A stretch of DNA of 64,000 nt, taken from Paraburkholderia sp. UYCP14C (GTDB taxonomy: Bacteria > Pseudomonadota > Gammaproteobacteria > Burkholderiales > Burkholderiaceae). The DNA is taken from assembly GCF_004197395.1 (NCBI RefSeq), contig NZ_SELS01000012.1:62001-126000 (forward strand). Reading direction: 5' to 3'. Below, in pieces: positions 1 through 10,037 of this stretch. The number at the start of each line of letters is the position of its first letter. The stretch's first letter is position 1. A model generated the notes under the pieces. That model had not been told where the DNA came from and did not search any database. It saw only the letters and a program-made list of their open reading frames with translations. A program made the position numbers and the translations under genes.

Positions 1-1
1 C

Positions 2-697
2 CCCGGCTGGGGCTGGCTCGGTATTCCCGCCGCGCTCGCCGTGGGCATCGGCTTCGGCGTCGTCAACGGCGCGCTGATCTCGCTGCTGCGCCTGCCGCCC
101 TTCATCGTCACGCTCGGCTCGCTCACGGCGGTGCGCGGCATCGCTCGCCTGATCGGCCACGACACCACCATCTTCAATCCGCAACTGTCGTTCGCCTTCA
201 TCGGTAACGGCACGCTGTTCGGGGTGCCCTGGCTCGTGATCATCGCGCTCGTGGTGGTAGGCGTCTCGTGGTTCGTGCTGCGTCGCACGGTGCTCGGCCT
301 GCACATCTACTCCGTGGGCGGCAACCCCGAAGCGGCACGCCTGTCGGGCATCAAGGTCTGGGGCATCGAGATGTTCGTCTACGCGGTCTCGGGCCTGCTC
401 GCCGGCCTCGGCGCGGTGATGTCGGCCGCCCGTCTGTACGCCGCGAACGGCTTGCAGCTCGGCCAGTCGTACGAACTCGACGCGATCGCCGCGGTGATCC
501 TGGGCGGCACGAGTTTCGTGGGCGGCGTGGGCTCGATCGTCGGCACGCTGATCGGCGCGCTGATCATCGCGGTGCTGTCGAACGGTCTGGTGCTGCTGGG
601 CGTCTCCGACATCTGGCAATACATCATCAAGGGCCTCGTGATCGTGGGCGCCGTGGCGCTCGACCGCTATCGCCAGCGCGGCTCGGCGCGTACTTGA
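2..697 (+). CDS. Sugar ABC transporter permease, RbsC family (5' end outside window)
   Basis: The reading frame is open from the window edge, so the N-terminus is missing; 231 residues are visible. They are strongly hydrophobic with several membrane spans. The stretches LRLPPFIVTLGSLTAVRGIA and ILGGTSFVGGVGSIVGTLIG are typical of the ribose/xylose-type permease family (BPD_transp_2), which pairs with a periplasmic sugar-binding protein and an RbsA-type ATPase. The binding protein follows 117 bases downstream on the same strand; the ATPase gene is presumably before the window. The exact sugar cannot be read from the permease. Confidence 0.93.
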   Translation, partial: PGWGWLGIPAALAVGIGFGVVNGALISLLRLPPFIVTLGSLTAVRGIARLIGHDTTIFNPQLSFAFIGNGTLFGVPWLVIIALVVVGVSWFVLRRTVLGLHIYSVGGNPEAARLSGIKVWGIEMFVYAVSGLLAGLGAVMSAARLYAANGLQLGQSYELDAIAAVILGGTSFVGGVGSIVGTLIGALIIAVLSNGLVLLGVSDIWQYIIKGLVIVGAVALDRYRQRGSART

Positions 698-814
698 AGT
701 GCGCTGCCGGCTAACGTTCCAAACCTCGAACTTTCATACCCGAAAAGCGCGCACAGGCGGTCCTCCTGCACCCGCGCATTACACACATCAACTGGACCTT
801 CTGGAGACATAGTC

Positions 815-1768
815 ATGTTCAAGCAAACGACCGCCATCGCTATTCGCGCCGCTGCCTCCCTGGCACTCGGCTTTGCGCTGCAAGGCGCGCACGCCGCCGA
901 CAAGCAACTGAAGTCGATCGGCGTCACCGTAGGCTCGCTGGGCAATCCCTACTTCGTGACCATCGTGCAGGGCGCGGAAGCGAAGGCGAAGCAGATCAAC
1001 CCGAATGCGAAAGTGACCGCCGTGTCCGCCGACTACGACCTGAACAAGCAGTTCACGCAGATCGACAACTTCATCTCGGCCCACGTCGACATGATCCTGC
1101 TCAATGCCTCGGATCCGAAGGCGATCGAGCCTGCCGTGCGCAAGGCCCGCGCGGCGGGCATCGTGGTGGTGGCCGTGGACGTGGCCGCGGCAGGCGCCAA
1201 CGCCACCGTGCAGACCGACAACGTGAAGGCCGGCGAGATCTCGTGCGAGTACCTGGTGAAGAAGATCAACGGCAAGGGTAACGTGATCATCGAGAACGGA
1301 CCGCAGGTCTCGGCCGTGATCGACCGCGTGACCGGCTGCAAGCAGGTGCTCGCGAAATCGCCGGGCATCAAGATCCTCTCCGACGACCAGGACGGCAAAG
1401 GTTCGCGCGAAGGCGGCATGAACACGATGCAGGGCTATCTGACGCGCTTCCCGCAACTCGCCGGCGTCTTCACCATCAACGATCCGCAGGCCGTGGGCAG
1501 CGATCTTGCCGCCAAGCAGCTGCATCGCAACAACATCGTGATCACGTCGGTGGACGGTGCACCCGATATCGAAGCGGCGCTGAAGACCGATACGCTGGTG
1601 CAGGCTTCGGCGAGCCAGGATCCGTGGAAGATGGCGCAAACGGCCGTGCAGACGGGCTACGACATCATGAACGGCAAGAACCCCGCCAATCCGATGATCC
1701 AGATGACGCCCCAGCTCATCACGCGCGATAACGTCAGCGGCTACAAGGGCTGGTCGTCGCAGCACTGA
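815..1768 (+). CDS. Periplasmic sugar-binding protein of ABC transporter (RbsB-like)
   Basis: 317 residues, with a Sec signal peptide ending near ALQGAHA-ADKQ. The mature part has the peripla_BP_4 pattern: GVTVGSLGNPYFVTIVQGAE at the start, the QIDNFISAHVDMILLNASDP helix-strand, and NDPQAVGSDLAAKQ and SVDGAPDIEAAL later. It delivers a sugar or polyol to the permease encoded just upstream. A GGAGA ribosome site lies before the ATG. A strong hairpin 18 bases after the stop probably sets the 3' end of the abundant binding-protein message. The ligand is unknown; the enzymes downstream suggest catabolic use. Confidence 0.93.
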   Translation: MFKQTTAIAIRAAASLALGFALQGAHAADKQLKSIGVTVGSLGNPYFVTIVQGAEAKAKQINPNAKVTAVSADYDLNKQFTQIDNFISAHVDMILLNASDPKAIEPAVRKARAAGIVVVAVDVAAAGANATVQTDNVKAGEISCEYLVKKINGKGNVIIENGPQVSAVIDRVTGCKQVLAKSPGIKILSDDQDGKGSREGGMNTMQGYLTRFPQLAGVFTINDPQAVGSDLAAKQLHRNNIVITSVDGAPDIEAALKTDTLVQASASQDPWKMAQTAVQTGYDIMNGKNPANPMIQMTPQLITRDNVSGYKGWSSQH

Positions 1769-1786
1769 GCGACTTTGACTGGCGTT

Positions 1787-1823
1787 GGACGGATGGATGC
1801 GCTGCACGCGCACCCATCCGTCC
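1787..1823 (+). terminator. Strong hairpin after the binding-protein gene
   Basis: The arms GGACGGATGGATGCGC and GCGCACCCATCCGTCC pair over 16 bases with one mismatch around a five-base loop. No clean T-run follows, so it may act as a 3' stabiliser or partial terminator that keeps binding-protein mRNA above that of the downstream dehydrogenases. Confidence 0.55.
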
Positions 1824-1905
1824 ATTCGCGCGGTTTGTTCGACATTTTCTCCACCCTATTTGCACCCGAGCCTCAATGAACGTTCCCACCGCCTTCGGAG
1901 CTCTG

Positions 1906-3543
1906 ATGACGACCGATCACAATGCGCGACTCGCTCAGCATTTCCCCACGCTCGACGACATTCCGTCGGAACAACGGCTGGCCGCCCCCGTCCATCAGCG
2001 CGGCTACCTGATTGGCGGGCAGATACTGACATGGGACGGCCCGTGCAAAACCGTGCTGTCGCCAGTCTGCACACGCGCCCCCGCGACCGGCGCAGTCGCC
2101 CAGGTGGAGATCGGCAGTTACCCGTTGATGGGCGAGGCACAAAGCGATGCCGCGCTGGATGCCGCGGTCGCCGCCTACGACAACGGCCGCGGTCAATGGC
2201 CGACGATGACGGTCGCTGCCCGTATCGGCTGCATGCAGGCGTTCGTCAAAGGCATGGTCGAGCGCCGCCAGACGGTCGTCAACATGCTCATGTGGGAAAT
2301 CGGCAAGAGCCTCGCCGACTCGCGCAAGGAATTCGATCGGACCATCGAGTACATTCAGGCCACCATCGAGGCCCTGAAGGACGTTGAAAATGATCATTCG
2401 CGATTCATGGTCGTCGAGGGAACCATCGGTCAGGTCCGCCGCACGCCGCTAGGCGTGGTGCTGTGCATGGGGCCGTACAACTACCCGCTCAACGAGACGT
2501 TCTGCACGCTGATCCCGGCTTTGCTGATGGGCAATACGGTGGTCCTGAAACCGCCTCAATACGGCACCCTTCTATTCGAGCCGCTGCTCGAAGTCTTTCG
2601 CGACGCGTTTCCAGCCGGCGTGGTCAACACCATCTACGCGCCGGGTCAGCTGGTCGTGCCACGCATGCTGGCCTCGGGCAAGATCAACGTGCTCGCATTG
2701 ATTGGCTCCAGCCGCGTGGCGGACCATCTGAAAAAACAGCACCCCAAATCGCACCGACTGCGCGCAGTGCTGGGCCTCGACGCGAAGAACGCGGCCATCG
2801 TGCTGCCCGACGCCGACCTGGATCTCGCGGTCAGGGAATGCCTGCTCGGCGCACTGTCATTCAACGGACAGCGCTGCACCGCCCTCAAGATGCTGATCGT
2901 GCACAGCAGCGTCGTCGATGCGTTTCTCGAACGCTTCACCGCTGAATTGGCGCGCCTCAAGATGGGCATGCCCTGGGAAGCCGGCGTGCACATCACGCCC
3001 TTGCCTGGGCCGCACCGGACTGCCTACATGACAGAGGCGATCGAAGACGCCGTGGCAAAGGGTGCGCGCGTCGTCAACGAGGGGGGCGGCGCGTTTTGCA
3101 GCACGCTGTTCAACCCGGCTGTCGTCTATCCCGTGCGCGAAGGTATGAAGCTGTACCGGGAGGAGCAGTTCGGTCCGGTCGTCCCGGTGACGAACTTCGA
3201 TTCGGTCGAGGAGGCGCTCGACTACGTGATCACGTCGGATCACGGTCAACAGGTGAGCATTTTCGGAAACGACACCGCGCAGATCGGTGCGCTGGTGGAT
3301 CCGCTGGTCAACCAGGTCTGCCGCGTGAACATCAACTGCCAGTGTCAGCGCGGACCGGATGTGTTCCCGTTCGCGGGGCGCAAGGATTCGGCGGAAGGCA
3401 CGCTCTCCGTCAGCGACGCGCTGCGCGCGTTTTCGATTCGTTCGATGATCGCAGCCAAACTGACCGAGCCGAACAAGGTGCTGCTCAATACGATCGTGCG
3501 TGAGCATCAATCGAAGTTCATCAACACCGACTTCATCTTTTGA
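1906..3543 (+). CDS. NADP-dependent aldehyde dehydrogenase, GapN (non-phosphorylating GAPDH)-like
   Basis: 545 residues from the preferred ATG, which has GGAG five bases upstream; an ATG 30 bases earlier has no good ribosome site. The aldehyde dehydrogenase fold is clear: LCMGPYNYPLNETFCTLIPA (cofactor domain), SFNGQRCTALKML with the nucleophilic Cys, and YREEQFGPVVPVTNF. The usual general-base motif LELGGK is replaced by LGLDAKN, so the standard Glu is absent and an Asp sits two positions later. I recall related GapN-like proteins with LGLEAKN, so this is a clade trait carried one step further. Likely role: NADP-linked oxidation of a sugar-derived aldehyde. True glyceraldehyde-3-phosphate activity is unproven. 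Confidence 0.85.
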   Translation: MTTDHNARLAQHFPTLDDIPSEQRLAAPVHQRGYLIGGQILTWDGPCKTVLSPVCTRAPATGAVAQVEIGSYPLMGEAQSDAALDAAVAAYDNGRGQWPTMTVAARIGCMQAFVKGMVERRQTVVNMLMWEIGKSLADSRKEFDRTIEYIQATIEALKDVENDHSRFMVVEGTIGQVRRTPLGVVLCMGPYNYPLNETFCTLIPALLMGNTVVLKPPQYGTLLFEPLLEVFRDAFPAGVVNTIYAPGQLVVPRMLASGKINVLALIGSSRVADHLKKQHPKSHRLRAVLGLDAKNAAIVLPDADLDLAVRECLLGALSFNGQRCTALKMLIVHSSVVDAFLERFTAELARLKMGMPWEAGVHITPLPGPHRTAYMTEAIEDAVAKGARVVNEGGGAFCSTLFNPAVVYPVREGMKLYREEQFGPVVPVTNFDSVEEALDYVITSDHGQQVSIFGNDTAQIGALVDPLVNQVCRVNINCQCQRGPDVFPFAGRKDSAEGTLSVSDALRAFSIRSMIAAKLTEPNKVLLNTIVREHQSKFINTDFIF

Positions 3544-3585
3544 GCGCTGCAAGCATCTTTCATCGTTCACGCGAGGCTAACCACG

Positions 3586-4434
<849 letters not shown>

Positions 4435-4509
4435 GTCCTCTGGCAGGTCATTCGCCGGCGGACAGCCTGATGGCCTCGGCTAAAGCGCATCAAACCGCCG
4501 GCGGCGTGC

Positions 4510-5871
4510 TCAGGCGTCCTTGTCCTCGCCCTGTGAATCCCGGTCCGCGATCTTCAATTGACGCAGCTTGTGATAGAGGGTCTTCCTGGGCATCCCGAGT
4601 TCGCCGCTGGCGTCGGCCACGTTGCCGTGATGGCGCCGCAGCGCCTCTTCGATCAATAGCCGCTCGAAGTAGGCAAGCTGCTCTGCGAGCGTCCCGGCTC
4701 CCGTTACGCCGGTGCCCTCGGATAGCAGACTATCGCCGGTCAAGCCGAGCACGAAGCGGTCCGCGACGTTCTGCAACTCGCGCACATTGCCGGGCCACGG
4801 GTGGGTCATCAGATCGGACATCTGCGCGGCGGTGACATAGGGAGCCGGCGTGCCGAAGCGGCGCGCGGCCGCGAGCACGAAGTGCTCGAACAGCAGCGGC
4901 ACGTCCTCACGCCGCTCGCGCAGCGGCGGCAGTTCGATCTGCGCGACGTTCAGCCGGTACAGCAGGTCCGAGCGAAACTGGCCGGCAGCCGCGAGCTCGG
5001 TCAGATCGGCCTTCGACGCGGCGACAATCCGGCAATCGACCGGTATCAGCTCGTTCGCGCCCAGCCGTTCGAGCACGCGCTCCTGCAGCACGCGCAGCAT
5101 CTTGATCTGCAGCGGCATCGACATCGTCTCGATCTCATCGAGAAAGAGCGTGCCGCCGTTCGCCCATTCGATCTTGCCCACGCGCTTCTTGATCGCGCCA
5201 GTGAAGGCGCCCGCCTCGTGGCCGAACAGCTCGCTCTCGAACACCTGCTCCGGCAGGCCGCCACAGTTCAGCGCGACGAAATGGGCGTCGCGGCGGGCGC
5301 TGAAATCGTGCAGGCTGCGTGCGATCAGTTCCTTGCCCGTGCCGGTTTCGCCGCTGATGAGCACCGACACCGACGTATCGGCGAGCCGCAGAATCTTCCT
5401 GCGGACTTCCGCCATCGCCGGCGACTTGCCGAGCACCAGCGCCTCGATCCCCTGCCAGTTGCGCAGCGACGCGCGCAGCCCTTCGACCTCGAGCGTGAGC
5501 CGGCGTTTTTCGACCGCGCGGGCCACGCGGCCCGCGATCACGTCCGACGAGAACGGCTTCTCGATGAAATCGTAGGCGCCGACATGCATCGCACCGACCG
5601 CCGTCGAGATATCCGCATGTCCGCTGATCAGCAGAACGGGAATCTGCGCGTCGATCGCCATCACCCGGTCGAGCAACTGCAAGCCGTCGATGCCGGGCAT
5701 CCGCACGTCCGACACGATCACGATCGGCGCGCCGGGCGCGACCTCGGCGAGCGCGTCGGCCGCCGACGCATACGCGCTCACCGCAAAGCCGGCAAGCGCA
5801 ACGGCCTGCTCGACGCCGAGCCGGACGTTTTCATCGTCCTCGACGACCAACACTCGGATTTCACCTTCCAT
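4510..5871 (-). CDS. Sigma-54-dependent response regulator (DctD/NtrC family)
   Basis: 453 residues in three domains. A receiver domain at about 1-120 has the phospho-acceptor Asp in VSDVRMPGIDG. A central AAA+ domain has Walker A GETGTGKE, the sigma-54 contact loop GAFTGA and Walker B GGTLFLDEI. A C-terminal Fis-type helix-turn-helix lies around GMPRKTLYHKLRQLKI. The start is the ATG that overlaps the end of the kinase gene by 11 bases, with AAAGGG upstream. It should activate a sigma-54 promoter; the only -24/-12 match noticed is upstream of the dicarboxylate/citrate transporter of this same cluster. Confidence 0.95.
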   Translation of the reverse strand: MEGEIRVLVVEDDENVRLGVEQAVALAGFAVSAYASAADALAEVAPGAPIVIVSDVRMPGIDGLQLLDRVMAIDAQIPVLLISGHADISTAVGAMHVGAYDFIEKPFSSDVIAGRVARAVEKRRLTLEVEGLRASLRNWQGIEALVLGKSPAMAEVRRKILRLADTSVSVLISGETGTGKELIARSLHDFSARRDAHFVALNCGGLPEQVFESELFGHEAGAFTGAIKKRVGKIEWANGGTLFLDEIETMSMPLQIKMLRVLQERVLERLGANELIPVDCRIVAASKADLTELAAAGQFRSDLLYRLNVAQIELPPLRERREDVPLLFEHFVLAAARRFGTPAPYVTAAQMSDLMTHPWPGNVRELQNVADRFVLGLTGDSLLSEGTGVTGAGTLAEQLAYFERLLIEEALRRHHGNVADASGELGMPRKTLYHKLRQLKIADRDSQGEDKDA

Positions 5872-7744
5872 GCTCTGCCCTTTGCGGCTCGGCCGCCATG
5901 AATTCGATCGTGAAGCGCGCGCCGCCGTCGTCGCAATTCGCCGCGCTGATCCTGGCCCCGAACCCTTCGACGATCCGCAACGTGATCGCGAGCCCGAGCC
6001 CGAGGCCTTGCCCGCGCGGTTTCGTCGTGACGAACGGCTCGAACAGATGCGCGAGCACCTCCGGTGCAACGCCCGGGCCGCTGTCGGTGATCGAGAAGCG
6101 CACGCGGCCGTGCGGATCGGGCCCGGCCGCCTCCATCGTGACGACCCGCGTGCTCGCGTCGCGAACGGCGTCGAGCGCGTTGCCGAGCAGATTGACGATC
6201 ACCTGCTGCAGCTGGCTCGATTCCGCGTAGACGGTCGCGGCGGGGGGAATGCGCACGTCGAGCCGAACCGCATTGTCGCGGATGCGCGACTCGTAGATAA
6301 GCCGCGCGTGCGCGACCGCCTCGGCAAGCGACACCGCGACCCGCTCCACCTCCGGCTTGCGCGCGAACGCTTTCAGCTCGCCGGTCAACACCGCCATGCT
6401 GTCGACGAGACGGCCCACGCGCTCGAGATTGGAGATCGCCTGCGCGCTCTGATCGCGCTCGAGGAACGTGCGCGCGTTATCGCACAGCGTACGGATCGCG
6501 ACCAGAGGTTGATTCAGCTCGTGCGTGAGGCCCGCCGCCATCTGGCCGATCACCGCCAGCTTGCCGGCATGCACGACTTCCTGCTGCGTTGCGCGCAGGC
6601 GCTGCTCGGTGCGCTCGCGCTCGGCGATCTCCCGCTGCATCCGTTCGTTCGCCTCCGTCAGCGCCGCGGTCCGTTGCACGACGGTCGTTTCAAGCTGGTC
6701 GTTGGCGCGGCGCAGCGCCTGCTGCGCGTTGAGCTTCTCCGCGATCGTCCTGCGGCGCTGCAGCGCGTACAACGCATAGAGCACGGCGATCAGGAAGCCT
6801 CCCGTGACGAACGCGAACGCGACACGCTGCTGGCGCCGCGCGCCGACGGTGTCGAGCAGCACCATGATCGTGTCGTGTCCCTGCGGGGCCGGACGCGCCA
6901 TCACGAGATAGCGGGCGGTGCGGCCCGCACGACGCAAGTCCGGGAAGGTGCCGAACCACGCGGTCTCATTCCATTCGCCTACGCGCCGAAAAGGCAACGC
7001 GTCGACGACACGGCCCGCATATTGCCGCGACGCCTGGATGTCGCGCTGCTGCCCGGCGGTCATCGCGCGCATGGCGGTGAATTTCCATGCGGGCTCGGTC
7101 GAAATCACGATCACGCCGTTGCCGTCGACGACGATCGCCGCTTCGCCGGGCGCGCGCCATGCGGACTCGAGCGCGTCGACGCTGACCTTGACGGCCGCCA
7201 CACCGATCACCTTGTCGCCTGCCGTGTCGCCCTGATGCACCGCGTTCGCGAAATACAGACCAGGCACGCCCGTGTTCGTACCGATCCCGAAGAAGCGGCC
7301 CCGGCCCTGCGCGAGCGCGTCCTGGAAGTACGGGCGGTACGACACGTTGGTGCCGACAAAACTGACCGGCTGGTCCCAGTTGCTTGCGGCTATCACGGAG
7401 CCGTCGGCGTTGATCACGTCGACGGCGCCGCTGCCGACGTCCCGATTGACCGCTTCGAGATACGCATTGACCGCTTGCGTCAAACGAGGCGCCCCTTCAG
7501 GCGATGCGCTCAGCAATGCGCGCACGCTGTCCTGCCTCGCAACCAACGCGGGCACCGTCTCGAAACGTCCCAGTTCGCTCTTCAGACTCGCAGAGTAGAG
7601 ATCGAGCCGATGTGTGCCGACCTCGGCGAGCGCATCAATCGCGCGGTCCCACGCGAACTCGACGGCCACGACGGCCGCCGCGACGTACAGCCCGGCGGCC
7701 GCCGCCCATCCCCACCATGCGATTCCCTTATAGCGCTTTTGCAC
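5861..7744 (-). CDS. DctB-type membrane sensor histidine kinase
   Basis: About 627 residues from a GTG start (VQKRYKGIAW) directly before the first membrane helix; a GTG 45 bases earlier is possible. A long periplasmic sensor region (dCache-like, about residues 40-280) lies between two membrane helices. The kinase core follows: H-box LTHELNQPLVAIRTL, N-box VNLLGNALDAV, G1 ITDSGPGVAP and G2 GQGLGLGLAI. It phosphorylates the regulator encoded next, with which it overlaps by 11 bases. Together with the transporter gene upstream it forms a carboxylate-sensing transport unit. The large open frame upstream of this start is the antisense shadow of the transporter and is not part of the protein. Confidence 0.93.
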   Translation of the reverse strand: MQKRYKGIAWWGWAAAAGLYVAAAVVAVEFAWDRAIDALAEVGTHRLDLYSASLKSELGRFETVPALVARQDSVRALLSASPEGAPRLTQAVNAYLEAVNRDVGSGAVDVINADGSVIAASNWDQPVSFVGTNVSYRPYFQDALAQGRGRFFGIGTNTGVPGLYFANAVHQGDTAGDKVIGVAAVKVSVDALESAWRAPGEAAIVVDGNGVIVISTEPAWKFTAMRAMTAGQQRDIQASRQYAGRVVDALPFRRVGEWNETAWFGTFPDLRRAGRTARYLVMARPAPQGHDTIMVLLDTVGARRQQRVAFAFVTGGFLIAVLYALYALQRRRTIAEKLNAQQALRRANDQLETTVVQRTAALTEANERMQREIAERERTEQRLRATQQEVVHAGKLAVIGQMAAGLTHELNQPLVAIRTLCDNARTFLERDQSAQAISNLERVGRLVDSMAVLTGELKAFARKPEVERVAVSLAEAVAHARLIYESRIRDNAVRLDVRIPPAATVYAESSQLQQVIVNLLGNALDAVRDASTRVVTMEAAGPDPHGRVRFSITDSGPGVAPEVLAHLFEPFVTTKPRGQGLGLGLAITLRIVEGFGARISAANCDDGGARFTIEFMAAEPQRAEHGR

Positions 7745-7845
7745 GATTTCTCTCGTCGATGGGCCGCCGTCGAGCGGCGGTATGTGCACATGCTCCGCGC
7801 CGGATCCGCCGGCGCCGCCCTCGCGAGAATCTCCGTAAGCGCGCG

Positions 7846-9213
7846 TCACCCGCCGAAATGCGCGACCAGGATGAGTGTCACGGTGACGACGATCGCGCCG
7901 CCGATGCGTGTGGCGATCTGCGCGAACGGCATCAGCTGCATACGGTTCGCCGCGGTGAGGATCGCGACGTCGCCGGTGCCGCCCTGGCCGCTGTGGCACG
8001 CGTTCACGATTGCGGTGTCGATAGGGTACATCTTCATCAGGCGGCCGACCACGAAGCCGGTGCCCATCAGCGTCACGACGGTCGCCGCGATCGTCACGAC
8101 ATTGACGAGCGTGAACGCGGCCATCAACTTGTCCCACGGCGTCATCGCGACGCCGATGGCGAACAGCAGCGGATAGGTGACCGCGGTCGAGAAGAACTTG
8201 TAGACGACGAACGCGCCTTCCTGCAGCGGCGGCGAAACGGCGCGTGCGAGCTTCACGAGCACGGCGAGGAACAACATCGCGACGGGCGCGGGCAGGCCGA
8301 ACAGCTTGTTCGCCATCAGGCCGATCAGGTACAGCGTGATCGCCGTGATGCCGGCTGCGGCGACGTGGCTGACGTCGACATTGCCGCGGATTTCCTCGTT
8401 CGACGGAGTCATCTCCCCTGCCTCGCCGACTTGCAGGCGGCCATTGCCGGTGAGATGCGGGTAACGCTTGCCCAGCATGTCGAGCGCGCCGGAGAGGATG
8501 ATCGCGATCAGGCTGCCGAGCATCACGGGCGGCAACACCTGCGCAAACAGGTCGCCCTGCGCGACGTGCATGATTTCTGAATAGCCGACGGACAGCGGGA
8601 TCGCACCTTCGCCGACACCACCGGCCATGATCGGCACGACGATGTACAGCAGCGTGTGCTTGGCGCCGAGGCCCAGCGCCGTACCCACCGCCGTGCCGAC
8701 GATGGTCGCGGCGACCGTGCCGGCGGCGAGCGGAATGAAGATCTTCAGGAAGCCCTGGATCAGCACGCGCCGGTCCATGCTCAGAATGCTGCCGACGATG
8801 ATCGACGCGATGAACAGGTAGAGGAAGTTCGTCTGTTTCGTGAACTCGACCGTGAGGTGCAGCACCGGTTTGGGCAACACGTGGTAGTACGTGAGCGCCG
8901 ACGGCACGAAGGTCGCGAGAATCGCGGCCGCGCCGATGTTGCGCAACAGCGGCAAGCGCTTGCCGAGCTCGGCGCACGTGAAGCCGAAAAACGCGAGTAC
9001 TGCGATCGCCATCGAGATCTCGCCTGGCACCTTGCCCGTGACGGCAAAGCCCGTGATCAGCGCGAACAGGATCACGTAGATCGGCAGCGGAATGATGCCG
9101 ATGCGGATTTCCATCAGCTTCCACCAGCCTTCAGGCCAGAAGCGGGTACGGGTTGCGGACTGCTGCTCGGGGATCGTCTCGGACGATGCGGATGCGGATG
9201 CGCTGTGCTGCAC
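7846..9213 (-). CDS. 2-hydroxycarboxylate transporter family symporter (citrate/malate type)
   Basis: 455 residues, about 11 membrane spans. Both re-entrant-loop signatures of the 2HCT family (CitS/CitP/MleP type) are present: AGGVGEGAIPLSVGYSEIM in the first half and HSGQGGTGDVAILTAANRMQ in the second. It imports citrate, malate or a related 2-hydroxycarboxylate with H+ or Na+. It is the first gene of a transporter-kinase-regulator set read on the minus strand; about 100 bases separate it from the kinase gene. A sigma-54 promoter match lies about 100 bases upstream of its ATG. Choice between citrate and malate is not possible from sequence alone. Confidence 0.94.
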   Translation of the reverse strand: MQHSASASASSETIPEQQSATRTRFWPEGWWKLMEIRIGIIPLPIYVILFALITGFAVTGKVPGEISMAIAVLAFFGFTCAELGKRLPLLRNIGAAAILATFVPSALTYYHVLPKPVLHLTVEFTKQTNFLYLFIASIIVGSILSMDRRVLIQGFLKIFIPLAAGTVAATIVGTAVGTALGLGAKHTLLYIVVPIMAGGVGEGAIPLSVGYSEIMHVAQGDLFAQVLPPVMLGSLIAIILSGALDMLGKRYPHLTGNGRLQVGEAGEMTPSNEEIRGNVDVSHVAAAGITAITLYLIGLMANKLFGLPAPVAMLFLAVLVKLARAVSPPLQEGAFVVYKFFSTAVTYPLLFAIGVAMTPWDKLMAAFTLVNVVTIAATVVTLMGTGFVVGRLMKMYPIDTAIVNACHSGQGGTGDVAILTAANRMQLMPFAQIATRIGGAIVVTVTLILVAHFGG

Positions 9214-9311
9214 GGGGTGTCTCCTTCGTTTTTGCGGCCGGATTGCGTTGAGTCGCCGGTGCTGTTTCTAAAAATGGGGCGACAGACTCGCGGCCGCCGG
9301 GCGTCTATAAA

Positions 9312-9326
9312 GCATCACCTGTGCCA
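9312..9326 (-). promoter_or_regulatory. Sigma-54 (-24/-12) promoter for the hydroxycarboxylate transporter
   Basis: On the minus strand the site reads TGGCACAGGTGATGC, matching TGGCAC-N5-TTGC with one mismatch and the required GG-N10-GC spacing. Transcription would begin near 9300, giving a leader of about 87 bases before the ATG at 9213. The DctD-type activator encoded in the same cluster has the GAFTGA loop needed to use such a promoter. Confidence 0.8.
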
Positions 9327-9440
9327 ACGCGATTCCGGACGAAGGGGTGCGTTCGATTCGTTGATTTAAAAGCACTTTCTGATTGACGGTTTGGGCAAAC
9401 CCAGTTCGTCGCTCTGAGAATTCAGAATCGGCGCATCCGG

Positions 9441-9460
9441 CAGGCTGAAATCTCAGCCTG
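9441..9460. promoter_or_regulatory. Perfect dyad, candidate activator-binding site (UAS)
   Basis: CAGGCTGAAATCTCAGCCTG has 8-base perfect arms around AATC, about 125 bases upstream of the sigma-54 element. A second, shorter dyad (GGTTTG-GG-CAAACC) lies between the two, near 9384-9397. Position and symmetry suit enhancer sites for a DctD-type dimer. It could instead be a hairpin belonging to the small gene on the plus strand. Confidence 0.5.
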
Positions 9461-9585
9461 TGGATGGCCAGGGGGCCGAGACCGCCTCCGTGGTCGAGCT
9501 ACCAGCACAAGATTTTTTCGAGTTTTCGCTGGCACGACGTTCTTCGTTGGTCGAAGATGAACTTGCCTCACTCGAGGAGAGAGCC

Positions 9586-9885
9586 ATGAAAATCGAGCTA
9601 CTGGGATCCGCGCTTGGTTGCGCCGTTGCGCTGTGGAGCACGTGTAGTCTGGCCGCCTTGCCGGATTCAGCCTACGAAACCCGGGTCCAATTATCGAGCG
9701 GAAAGAACCTGCTATGCAGCGTGAACCAACCTCAGCCGGCCGGCGAAAAGGCGGTGCTCACGCGTCGCGAACAGGTCGAAGCCGATGTCCTTGCCACGCA
9801 GCGCTTGCGGCTGGTGAGCGGTCCGTTCTCACCGTACCCGTCTGCGTACACTGCGCCGAGCGTTGCATGCGTAAGCGTGGAGTGA
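9586..9885 (+). CDS. Small exported hypothetical protein
   Basis: 99 residues from an ATG with GAGGAGAGAG upstream; the frame is open further 5' but without a good start. A signal peptide spans roughly residues 1-25 (hydrophobic core ALGCAVALWSTCSLA). The mature part carries VLTRREQVEADVLATQRLRL, which loosely resembles the LTRAQVRAEL start of the short DUF4148 proteins common in Burkholderia. That resemblance is from memory and weak. Function unknown. Confidence 0.6.
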   Translation: MKIELLGSALGCAVALWSTCSLAALPDSAYETRVQLSSGKNLLCSVNQPQPAGEKAVLTRREQVEADVLATQRLRLVSGPFSPYPSAYTAPSVACVSVE

Positions 9886-10037
9886 AGGAGTGAGGCCCCG
9901 AACGAAGGGCCGCATAGGGTGGCGAATTTCGAGCTGCCACACACGCCTTCGGCGTTTTGTCCGCGGAGTATGCTGGTGTCTTGATGCAAGCGGCCGTACC
10001 TGCAACGGCCCGCAGGACGGAGGTAGGAGGCTCGCAT

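Noticed and set aside
5690-8176. Very long plus-strand open frame (over 800 codons) opposite the kinase and regulator genes
   Set aside because: It is an antisense shadow of high-GC coding sequence. Its composition is Arg/Ala/His-rich with no domain, and the minus-strand genes have complete family motifs.
9888-10037. Hairpin around GGCCCCGAACGAAGGGCC as a terminator
   Set aside because: Five-base arms only and no T-run; too weak to list.
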